Translations under genes and position numbers: made by a program
Shown: one piece after another, positions 56,943 to 64,000 of the stretch
Numbering within the stretch: position 1 is the first letter of the stretch
Layout of the letters: every line of letters begins with the position of its first letter
Source: Dyadobacter soli
Lineage (GTDB): Bacteria > Bacteroidota > Bacteroidia > Cytophagales > Spirosomataceae
Reading direction: 5' to 3'
Assembly (NCBI RefSeq): GCF_900101885.1
Contig: NZ_FNAN01000009.1
Span: forward strand, 186,001-250,000
DNA length: 64,000 bases
The notes under the pieces: generated by a model
Told to the model about the DNA's origin: nothing
The model's database searches: none
What the model saw: the letters and a program-made list of their open reading frames with translations, nothing else

Positions 56943-57611
56943 ATGAAACAAAAATTGATGGCAATTCTGGTCGTGATGACCATTATCACCACCCCTCTCT
57001 TAGCCCAGACTACCCCGGCAGGTGGGCCTACTAAAATAGGTTACACGAATGTCGACTATATAATCGGCAAATTGCCGGAAGCGAAAGTGATGCAAAACCA
57101 GCTGGAAGTAACCAAAGCACAGTTGGATAAAGCTATCGGGGAAACTTACAAAGAGGCTCAGGAGAAATACGAGGCATATCAGAAGAACGGTGCGAACATG
57201 ACCGACGTCATCCGCGCTGATAAAGAGAAAGAGTTGCAAAACCTTTCGACCCGCATCGAAGAAATGCGTAACAACGCACAGACTTCCCTGCAAACGAAAC
57301 AACAGCAGTTGCTCGAACCGATCCTGACGAAAGTGAACAACGCGATTCAGGAAGTAGGTAAAGAAGCAGGCTTCCTGTACATCCTGAACATGGATGCTGG
57401 TGCTGGAACAACGCCAATCATCCTGTTCGCGGCATCGGAAGAAAACAATGCAACCAACCTGATTCTTCGCAAACTGGGTGTTGACCCTGACAAAGTAGAA
57501 GCAGCGGCACCGGCAGCAACAACCCCTGCGGCGAAAGCGGCAACGACGCCGGCAACTAAACCTGCAACAACACCTGCTACTGCTCCGGCGACAACCCCAA
57601 AGAAAAAATAA
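56943..57611 (+). CDS. OmpH/Skp periplasmic chaperone (copy 2)
   Basis: A 222-residue paralogue of the preceding gene, 11 bp away. Signal peptide MKQKLMAILVVMTIITTPLLAQ, the motif KIGYTNVDYIIGKLPEAKVMQNQLEV, then a coiled-coil arm and NLILRKLGVDPDK. A low-complexity Ala/Thr/Pro/Lys tail of about 38 residues follows. Two tandem skp genes are common in Bacteroidota. A terminator follows. Confidence 0.94.
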   Translation: MKQKLMAILVVMTIITTPLLAQTTPAGGPTKIGYTNVDYIIGKLPEAKVMQNQLEVTKAQLDKAIGETYKEAQEKYEAYQKNGANMTDVIRADKEKELQNLSTRIEEMRNNAQTSLQTKQQQLLEPILTKVNNAIQEVGKEAGFLYILNMDAGAGTTPIILFAASEENNATNLILRKLGVDPDKVEAAAPAATTPAAKAATTPATKPATTPATAPATTPKKK

Positions 57612-57631
57612 TAAGGTAGATATTGAACTTT

Positions 57632-57675
57632 AAAAACCGGAGCGCAGTCTTAAAAAGGATTGCGCTCCGGTTTTT
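57632..57675 (+). terminator. Terminator after the skp pair
   Basis: AAAAACCGGAGCGCA pairs perfectly with TGCGCTCCGGTTTTT around a 14-nt loop. It ends the uppS-bamA-skp-skp transcript. Confidence 0.93.
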
Positions 57676-57888
57676 GCTTTGGACAATGAAGGTTTTGTGA
57701 CTTGCTTTATTCATAAACCCGCCAGGCGGCTATATTTGAAAAGTGCAAACTGATTGTATCCGCTGTCGGGCATTTTTGCGGGTTTTAATTTTACAACTAA
57801 TCACAGGGCATTCTATACAGGATTTACTAGTTTTGCGTTAAGATCAAAGTATTCTGTCACCCATGGAATTAATTATATTTCTGATGTT

Positions 57889-59490
57889 ATGCTAACAAGA
57901 AAAATTCATAAAATACTGATACTTCTGATACCCGTTTTTGTAGTGTTGAGGGCGCAGGGGCAGGATAATATGAAGAGCAATACCTCAACGACCCCGTTAC
58001 AACTTGTGTTCCCCGTAGAAGCGGAATGGAACGTGCTATATGAAGGGAAAGAGATCAATTTTCATTTACAAGCCAAAGGAGGGAAGAGTGATTCGATAAG
58101 ATATTCGGTGGCGAGTGGGTTGGTAAAGGATATGAAGTTTGACTCCACGGGGCATTTCGTGTGGACGCCGGGTTTCGATGTGGCCGATCGTATCAATACC
58201 ACCAAATCTTTCCCGGTGGTATTCGAAGCACAAACTTCGGCCGGAGAGAGCGTATCACGCGAGGTAGTCTTCAAAGTGAACCACGTCAACCGTCCACCGC
58301 AGGTCGACGAGCTGCAACCGTTCTATGTTCAATACAAAACACAGAACGTTTACAAAATCGATATGGGCGCCGTGCGCGACCCGGATGGTGACCCGATTGT
58401 ATTTGTCCCGATTCTGGATGAAATGCCGGAGGCGATGAAACTGTCGGCGGCAGGCGAGATTACCTGGGAGCCGTCGAGCGTGCAATTCGGTATTTTGAAA
58501 AAGGGGCCGCGGTACATGGAATTTTATGTAGAAGACCAGCCTTCGAAAGCGCGCACGAAAGGTCGCTTGAAGCTGGACGTGACCCAAATGGACTTGTCGC
58601 CCGATTTTACCATTATTCCGCAGCAGTCGGTTATCCGTAGCGCGGAAAACAACCGCATTAACCTGCGCTTCACATTGTCGGACCCCAATGGGGAGGAAGA
58701 CATCACGACATTTAATTTTATTTCGGAAAACAAGAACGTTCCGTCGAGTGCATTGGTGAAAAACACTGCTACGAGCTACGAGTTCATCTGGGAGCCCGGT
58801 TATGAGTTTGTGAAGGATCCTTTCGACACGCTTGCATTCAATATCACTTTTTATGTGATGGATAAGGCGCAGAATAAAAAAGAGCGTTCAGTGAAATTCG
58901 TTATCAAGAACACCATCGATGAAAGCTTACGCGACACGTACGTGTACAATCTGTACAGGGGCTCGCTGGTGAATGCATGGGGGTTGATCGAGCAAATGAC
59001 TGAAAAGGAGACAGAGCTCAAAAGGGCATACACCCGAGCGAAGAAAGGCAAACGCGGCAGGTCACTGCTGAATGCATCGCTGGGTGCTACCACGGGTCTC
59101 GCGCCGGTAATTGCGACCAAGGATCAACAAACGCGAGGCTACATTACGACCATCGGCGGAACGACAGTCGCGACGGTTGGTACGCTGGAAGCGACAGAGG
59201 TGATCGGAAAGTCGGTAAATGGCTTGCTTGATAGGTTCAATTACGTAATGCAGAAGAAAAACGAATTGCAGAACAAAGGCGACGTATTTGCCCGCGAATG
59301 GGGTCAGAAATCGTCCCGCCGCCAGCCTGACTTCATTAGAAAGCTCGACGAATTTAAGGCATTGATGAACCTCAGCGGCCTCGTGGCATTGGAACTCGAC
59401 GCCAATTGGGAGAACAAAAAGGAAGCCACCGACGCCGCAATCAAGAAGACATTCAAGGATTTTGTTCCGTATACCAAAGACGAGAACTGA
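57889..59490 (+). CDS. Exported Ig/cadherin-like protein, unknown function
   Basis: A 533-residue protein from the ATG at 57889, where a signal peptide starts (MLTRKIHKILILLIPVFVVL); an upstream in-frame start would add 45 residues. At least two Ig- or cadherin-like beta domains follow (RDPDGDPIVFVPILDEMPEAMKLSAAGEITWEPSS near 165-200; SDPNGEEDITTFNFISENKNVPSSALV near 265). The C-terminal third is helical (MTEKETELKRAYTRAKKGKRG). Role unknown; possibly an envelope or surface-exposed protein. Confidence 0.84.
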   Translation: MLTRKIHKILILLIPVFVVLRAQGQDNMKSNTSTTPLQLVFPVEAEWNVLYEGKEINFHLQAKGGKSDSIRYSVASGLVKDMKFDSTGHFVWTPGFDVADRINTTKSFPVVFEAQTSAGESVSREVVFKVNHVNRPPQVDELQPFYVQYKTQNVYKIDMGAVRDPDGDPIVFVPILDEMPEAMKLSAAGEITWEPSSVQFGILKKGPRYMEFYVEDQPSKARTKGRLKLDVTQMDLSPDFTIIPQQSVIRSAENNRINLRFTLSDPNGEEDITTFNFISENKNVPSSALVKNTATSYEFIWEPGYEFVKDPFDTLAFNITFYVMDKAQNKKERSVKFVIKNTIDESLRDTYVYNLYRGSLVNAWGLIEQMTEKETELKRAYTRAKKGKRGRSLLNASLGATTGLAPVIATKDQQTRGYITTIGGTTVATVGTLEATEVIGKSVNGLLDRFNYVMQKKNELQNKGDVFAREWGQKSSRRQPDFIRKLDEFKALMNLSGLVALELDANWENKKEATDAAIKKTFKDFVPYTKDEN

Positions 59491-59509
59491 TCGAAAAGCA
59501 TACCCACAA

Positions 59510-59536
59510 AAAAAGAGAGCTAAATGCTCTCTTTTT
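59510..59536. terminator. Bidirectional terminator overlapping the lspA stop
   Basis: AAAAAGAGAGC pairs perfectly with GCTCTCTTTTT around a 5-nt loop. The right arm lies inside the lspA coding end. It serves the converging genes on both sides. Confidence 0.9.
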
Positions 59537-60302
59537 GATTTTCATCCTCTTCCTGTTTGAATGTTGTAGGAGTAGGAATATCATCTCGTGGTGCCGGCTC
59601 AATCGCAGGCCCATCAGCCGAAGAAGAACCCTGCAAATCAACCGTACCTTCCTCTCTTTCTTCCCCTTCCTCCCTTTCGTCCCTTTCTTCCTTTTCTCCC
59701 TCATCATCAGGTTCCGGAGCCGCTGAGTGAAAACTGCCCTGGAATATCAAAATGCTGCAAACACCTAGGAAAATGCATGAATCGGCGATGTTGAAAATGG
59801 GCGTCGAATAATACTGACCACCCCATACCGGCACCCAGTCGGGAATAAACCCTTCCCAGAAGTCAACGAAGATCATATCGATCACCTGGCCGTGAAACCA
59901 CGGGGTAGGTGAGCCGTAAGGCGCATTGCCGAGCAGCACACCGTAAAAGGTACTGTCGATTACATTGCCTACCGCACCGGCCAGGATCATAGCCAGTGCC
60001 CAAAGCAGGCCCTTGGAGGCGCCTGCGCGTGCGAGGTGGATCATATAACCGCCTATCGCGACCATCGCCACGAGACGGAACAATGTAAGGAACAGTTTTC
60101 CGTATTCATGCCCGAGCTGCATACCGAAGGCCATGCCGGGATTTAGTACATAATGCAGTTTCAACCAATCCCCGATCAGCGCGATCTGTCCTGAAAAGCC
60201 GGGTTGCATGTATTGATGAACCAGCAATTTGGAAGCCTGATCAATCCCGATAAGGAGTACGCTGAAGAGTAGGTAAGGGGTTGGATTTCTGGATTGGTTC
60301 AT
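59520..60302 (-). CDS. lspA: Lipoprotein signal peptidase with long acidic tail
   Basis: A 260-residue protein. The four-helix core (1-190) has the Asp pair in GNVIDSTFYG (Asp116) and FNIADSCIFLG (Asp174); it cleaves lipoprotein signal peptides in the inner membrane. Most LspA proteins are about 160-200 residues and end near here. This one continues for about 70 residues, very acidic (EPDDEGEKEERDEREEGEEREEG) and Pro-rich, encoded by a nearly pure polypyrimidine stretch on the plus strand (59647-59702). The tail is probably cytoplasmic and disordered. Confidence 0.94.
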   Translation of the reverse strand: MNQSRNPTPYLLFSVLLIGIDQASKLLVHQYMQPGFSGQIALIGDWLKLHYVLNPGMAFGMQLGHEYGKLFLTLFRLVAMVAIGGYMIHLARAGASKGLLWALAMILAGAVGNVIDSTFYGVLLGNAPYGSPTPWFHGQVIDMIFVDFWEGFIPDWVPVWGGQYYSTPIFNIADSCIFLGVCSILIFQGSFHSAAPEPDDEGEKEERDEREEGEEREEGTVDLQGSSSADGPAIEPAPRDDIPTPTTFKQEEDENQKESI

Positions 60303-60353
60303 TCGGTTTTTAATACAATTGACAAATTTGGGAATGCGAAAGTAATAACTTAC

Positions 60354-61556
60354 TTATAAAGAACCGATTCCTCTTCTCTTCAATTCACTTTTAACTAGCA
60401 AAAACTCACGGCTGCTCTGGCCGGCAATGGAAGTGTTTTCTTCGGCCCGGCGGATCAGGTAAGGCAATACCGCATCGATAGGGCCGTAAGGGACATATTT
60501 GGCCACATTATAGCCGGCTTTGGCGAGGTTGAAGGATATATTATCACTCATGCCGAGGAGCTGCGCAAACCAGATACGGTCGTCGTTGCGTGCAATGCCG
60601 AGCTTCTGCATTTTCGCCGCACAGTACTGCGAGCTGTATTCATTATGCGTTCCGAGGCAGATCGAAATATGTTCCAGGCGGTCGAGGCAGAAGTCGATGG
60701 CCAGGTTATAGTCGGTGTCGGTAGCCTCTTTCGAGGTGTGGATAGGGTTGAAATATTCCTGCTCACGTGCGCGCAGCCTTTCTTTCTCCATATAAGCCCC
60801 GCGCACGAGCTTGCCCCCGAGGAGATAGCCTTTCTGGCGCGCGGTGAGGAATGCGGTTTTCAATGCTTCGAGCGTCTCGTGACGGTAAAGCTGGTAAGTA
60901 TTATAAACAATGGGCCGCTCGCGGTTGAACTGCTGCATCATTTCATAAGCCAAGTCGTCGATCACGCCCTGGATCCAGCTTTCTTCGGCGTCGATGAAAA
61001 TTCTTACATGATGTTCGTATGCGTGTGCACATAGCCGTTGCACGCGCTCACGTGCGCGTCCGAAAGCTGCTTTTTCTTCTTCCGACAGATCATCTTTACG
61101 CTGCACCTTTTCGAGCAGGTCTGAGGAAGCTACGCCTGTGATTTTGAATACGGAAAAAGGAATGGTGTCCGAACCGGTGGCCTTGTCGATCGTTTTGAGA
61201 ATTTCGGCTGCTGTGGCGTCGAAACTGGCTTCTTTGTCTTCGCCTTCAACGGAATAATCCAGTATCGTACCAATGCCCGAACTGCGCAGGGAAGCGATGG
61301 TTGCGTCGCAGTCGTTAATTGTCTCACCGCCACAGAATTGTTCAAAAATCGTGACCCGGATGAGATTTTTTATAGGTAAGTTAAGTTTTAGCGCGAGCTT
61401 TATAAAAAAAGTGCCTAAATTTACGACTCGAGCCTGATTCATAAGGCTGAATAACCAGTATGTCTTCCTGAGTTTAGCGTCGGATTTGGATGCGAAAGCG
61501 ACGGAAGTATCTTCAAAAAATACAGGTATTTGGTCGTTTGGTGACGGATATGCCAT
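60354..61556 (-). CDS. Proline dehydrogenase
   Basis: A 400-residue FAD enzyme, oxidising proline to pyrroline-5-carboxylate. It has the TIM-barrel motifs of the PRODH domain: VRIFIDAEESWIQG, GGKLVRGAYMEKERLRA and the C-terminal RRAEENTSI. It is the monofunctional type, with no aldehyde dehydrogenase domain. It diverges from the DAHP synthase gene. Confidence 0.94.
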   Translation of the reverse strand: MAYPSPNDQIPVFFEDTSVAFASKSDAKLRKTYWLFSLMNQARVVNLGTFFIKLALKLNLPIKNLIRVTIFEQFCGGETINDCDATIASLRSSGIGTILDYSVEGEDKEASFDATAAEILKTIDKATGSDTIPFSVFKITGVASSDLLEKVQRKDDLSEEEKAAFGRARERVQRLCAHAYEHHVRIFIDAEESWIQGVIDDLAYEMMQQFNRERPIVYNTYQLYRHETLEALKTAFLTARQKGYLLGGKLVRGAYMEKERLRAREQEYFNPIHTSKEATDTDYNLAIDFCLDRLEHISICLGTHNEYSSQYCAAKMQKLGIARNDDRIWFAQLLGMSDNISFNLAKAGYNVAKYVPYGPIDAVLPYLIRRAEENTSIAGQSSREFLLVKSELKRRGIGSL

Positions 61557-61744
61557 TTTTGATGTACGTTTTTCCTGAGTAACTGTTTAACAATTCATTA
61601 CCGAACCACAGGAAGAAAGTAATACGCATTAAGAAGTTGATTGACTTTTGTGGGGTCAAATGTACGGGCAATCGAAGAAATACGCATAATACCGGATCAA
61701 AATATTACAATTATCAATTTTTTATTAAGGACAAGTTTTTGAGT

Positions 61745-62839
61745 ATGAATGCTTCTTTAGATATCCTACCGCTTAGCAGTTGGATCAATACCGAAGGTAA
61801 GCCTTTGGTAATCGCCGGGCCTTGCAGCGCAGAGACCGAGGAACAAATGTTAGAAACCGCAACCCAGATCAAAGAGGAAGGATTTGCGCACGTAATCCGT
61901 GCAGGGGTGTGGAAACCGAGAACTCGTCCAGGCAGCTTTGAAGGCATGGGAGAGGCAGCTTTGCCATGGTTGCAAGAGGTGAAACAGCAAACAGGCCTGC
62001 CTGTGGCTGTGGAAGTTGCTACGCCTCAGCATATCGAACTGGCATTGAAATACGGCGTTGATATCCTTTGGGTGGGTGCACGTACAACTGTGAACCCGTT
62101 CAACGTACAGGAACTTGCTGATGCCCTGAAAGGAATTGATGTACCTGTATTGGTTAAAAACCCTGTAAACCCTGACCTGCAACTGTGGGTAGGAGCCCTG
62201 GAACGTCTGAACCAGGCTGGCGTGAAAAAACTAGGTGCGATCCACCGCGGTTTCTCGAACGCACAGGAGCACAAATTCCGTAACTCCCCGATGTGGAACA
62301 TCGCGATCGAACTGAAAACGATTTTCCCTCAATTGCCGGTAATCGGTGATCCTAGCCACATGGCTGGAAAGCGTGCTTACCTGTACGAAATCGCTCAGCG
62401 CGCGCTTGACTTGCATTACGACGGTCTGATCATCGAATCGCACCGCGATCCGGACAAAGCATGGTCTGATGCTGCACAACAGCTGACACCTGCTGCATTG
62501 GGACAAATGCTGCACGACCTGCACGTTCGTAAAGAATCTTACGGCAGCGATTATTCGTCACAGTTGGAAATCATCCGCGGCAAAATAGATAACCTCGACC
62601 GCGAATTGCTCGAAACTTTGGCTAACCGTTTTGCATTGGTTGAGAAATTGGCCGAGTACAAACGCGATAACAACGTTGCAGCATATCAAGTTGACCGTTT
62701 CCGCGAAGTGTTGGAAACACGCGCTGGATGGGGCCGCAGCCTGAATCTGTATCCAAACCTGGTGGACGAATTGTTCAAACTCGTTCACATGGAATCGATC
62801 CGCAAGCAAACCGAAGTGATGAACCAGGTGAATGCTTAA
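61745..62839 (+). CDS. DAHP synthase/chorismate mutase type II fusion
   Basis: A 364-residue protein from the ATG before NASLDILPLSSW; an upstream in-frame start has no family match. Residues 1-260 are a DAHP synthase barrel (VIAGPCSAETEEQML, IRAGVWKPRTRPGSFEG, GDPSHMAGKR), which starts the shikimate pathway. Residues 275-364 are an AroQ-type chorismate mutase (IRGKIDNLDRELLETLANRFALVEKLAEYK). This fusion is characteristic of Bacteroidota. A terminator follows. Confidence 0.96.
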   Translation: MNASLDILPLSSWINTEGKPLVIAGPCSAETEEQMLETATQIKEEGFAHVIRAGVWKPRTRPGSFEGMGEAALPWLQEVKQQTGLPVAVEVATPQHIELALKYGVDILWVGARTTVNPFNVQELADALKGIDVPVLVKNPVNPDLQLWVGALERLNQAGVKKLGAIHRGFSNAQEHKFRNSPMWNIAIELKTIFPQLPVIGDPSHMAGKRAYLYEIAQRALDLHYDGLIIESHRDPDKAWSDAAQQLTPAALGQMLHDLHVRKESYGSDYSSQLEIIRGKIDNLDRELLETLANRFALVEKLAEYKRDNNVAAYQVDRFREVLETRAGWGRSLNLYPNLVDELFKLVHMESIRKQTEVMNQVNA

Positions 62840-62865
62840 TCGGAATCGGAACAGCATATAATGCA

Positions 62866-62895
62866 AAAGCCGCTCAGCAATGGGCGGCTTTCTTT
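62866..62895. terminator. Terminator after DAHP synthase/chorismate mutase
   Basis: AAAGCCGC pairs with GCGGCTTT around a 10-nt loop, with TCTTTG following. It lies between converging genes. Confidence 0.82.
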
Positions 62896-62914
62896 GTTTC
62901 AGGCTAAATGTATT

Positions 62915-63556
62915 TTAAATACCCTTTTCCTTCAAAACGCCGCTGACTTCCCGCGCCCAGATCTCGTAGGCTTTGGTATTCAAATGCGTTTTGTCGACAG
63001 CATATTCAGCGCGAAGGCCTGTCGAGTCGGAAATGTAGCGGTTCAGGTCGATGCAGGTAATATTATTTTGTGTACAAAAAGAAACCAGGAATGCATTCAA
63101 TGCATCGACTTCCTTTTTGCTTGAAGGATCGTTGCGCTCGTAGACCGTCAGCGTCACCACCGGCGTAATGCGGTTCCGCATCAGCATTTCGAGCATTGTT
63201 TTGAAATGACTTTGAATAGAATCCTGCCTCACGCCCAAGGTAATATCATTAATACCGCCTTTGATGAAACAGACTTTCGGATGCAGGTCGATGACGTGCG
63301 ATTGGATGAGTTGCAGAAAATGATAGGTTGCCTGGCCGGGTAATGCATTGTTCATCACATCGGTCCGGCCCAGTAACTCCACCCATTTGCCTTGCGCCGT
63401 AATGGAGTTGCCATACATGACGATTGTCGGGTTACCCTTGATCCGCACGAACCGCTGCGCAATTTTATCGCGGTAAATGTAGCCGAATACTAAAAAGCTC
63501 ACGATCAGGAACGCATTCAATGCAAGCGAAATGATCAGCAACTTCCGGCCTTTCAT
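62915..63556 (-). CDS. SGNH/GDSL hydrolase, membrane-anchored
   Basis: A 213-residue protein from the ATG before KGRKLLIISLALN, with an N-terminal membrane anchor at about 5-28. The catalytic blocks are visible: GNSIT (Ser, block I), GGINDITLG (Asn, block III) and DKTHLN (Asp/His, block V). It probably deacylates an esterified glycan or lipid outside the cytoplasm. The ATG overlaps the stop codon of the thymidine kinase gene by 4 bp (ATGA), so the two are translationally coupled. Confidence 0.92.
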   Translation of the reverse strand: MKGRKLLIISLALNAFLIVSFLVFGYIYRDKIAQRFVRIKGNPTIVMYGNSITAQGKWVELLGRTDVMNNALPGQATYHFLQLIQSHVIDLHPKVCFIKGGINDITLGVRQDSIQSHFKTMLEMLMRNRITPVVTLTVYERNDPSSKKEVDALNAFLVSFCTQNNITCIDLNRYISDSTGLRAEYAVDKTHLNTKAYEIWAREVSGVLKEKGI

Positions 63557-63999
63557 CTTGAAAACAGTTCGTGTGCCTTTTCTCCCAGGTTGAAACATCT
63601 GCGGCACCGGGCCTCATACAAATCCGTTTCTCCCAATAACACCCGTTCGTTCGAGGGCGAGAGCCGGTAGGAATGCGAAGCCACTTCCCCACATACCATG
63701 CATACTGCGTGTACTTTGGTGACATATTCCGCAATGGCCATCAGTTGCGGCATGCAGCCGAAGGGTTTGCCCATATAATCCATGTCCAGGCCCGCCACGA
63801 TCACCCGCTTGCCGGAATTGGCCAGCTGATCGCATACGGCCACAATTCCTTCGTCGAAAAACTGGGCTTCGTCGATGCCGACTACCTCGCAATGCTGCGC
63901 CAGGTCTGATATTTGCTGAGACGATTGTACGGGTATCGAGGGGATTGAATTGTCATTATGAGAAACAATGTTCTCTTCGTGGTATCGTTTATCAAGCGC
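63553..63999 (-). CDS. tdk: Thymidine kinase (N-terminal part outside window)
   Basis: About 148 residues of the C-terminal part. ALDKRYHEENIVSHN, VGIDEAQFFDEGIV (catalytic Glu region) and the lasso-domain cysteines in CMVCGEVASHSYR and CRRCF are visible, as is VIVAGLDMDYMGKPFG. It salvages thymidine with ATP. The frame is open to the window edge. The downstream hydrolase gene overlaps it. Confidence 0.96.
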   Translation of the reverse strand, partial: ALDKRYHEENIVSHNDNSIPSIPVQSSQQISDLAQHCEVVGIDEAQFFDEGIVAVCDQLANSGKRVIVAGLDMDYMGKPFGCMPQLMAIAEYVTKVHAVCMVCGEVASHSYRLSPSNERVLLGETDLYEARCRRCFNLGEKAHELFSR

Positions 64000-64000
64000 A

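Noticed and set aside
59520..59712. Frameshift or gene fusion as origin of the lspA tail
   Set aside because: The frame runs cleanly from the core; the tail has no similarity to a second domain and is low-complexity.

Overview
This is a Bacteroidota chromosome segment, most likely from the Cytophagales and Dyadobacter-like (inference from gene content and roughly 50% GC). Evidence for the phylum: promoters of the TTTG-N19-TAnnTTTG type, almost no Shine-Dalgarno sequences, a TonB-dependent receptor with a carboxypeptidase-like N-domain, a PorE-like OmpA lipoprotein, a DAHP synthase/chorismate mutase type II fusion, a XylR/AraC hybrid regulator and LytS/LytTR signalling. No insertion sequence, prophage, CRISPR array, tRNA or rRNA was seen. 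The window is a stable core-genome region.

Layout. 1-4430: an amino-sugar operon (GH20 hexosaminidase, cut by the window start; ROK kinase; FucP-type MFS transporter; XylR-like regulator). 4424-4627: a 15-bp tandem repeat followed by inverted copies. 4631-14792 (minus strand): M13 peptidase lipoprotein, POT peptide transporter, an uncharacterised coiled-coil membrane protein, two TPM-domain proteins with LemA, a DASH-type cryptochrome with a short C-terminus, and a PorE-like lipoprotein. 15039-34402 (plus strand): the str/S10/spc/alpha ribosomal super-cluster with fusA, secY, map, infA and rpoA. It is broken by terminators after rpsG, rpsJ and rpsD and has new promoters before fusA, rplC and rpsH.

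34491-46597: housekeeping genes (carA, eno, ftsB-like, gpmI, PPK2, rdgB, FKBP, DHH phosphoesterase, ndk), a rhodanese-thioredoxin fusion, a FAS1 lipoprotein and a second copy of the coiled-coil membrane protein. 46693-52550: a DUF1080 protein, then a cassette of TonB-dependent receptor, exported helical protein, pentapeptide-repeat histidine kinase and LytTR response regulator, with a hairpin spanning the receptor start. 52867-59490: envelope assembly (uppS, bamA, two skp/ompH genes, an exported Ig-like protein). 59520-64000: lspA with a long acidic tail, proline dehydrogenase, DAHP synthase/chorismate mutase, an SGNH hydrolase and thymidine kinase (cut by the window end).

The least explained items are the receptor/pentapeptide-kinase cassette with its start-codon hairpin, the two paralogous coiled-coil membrane proteins, and the dispersed inverted repeats.
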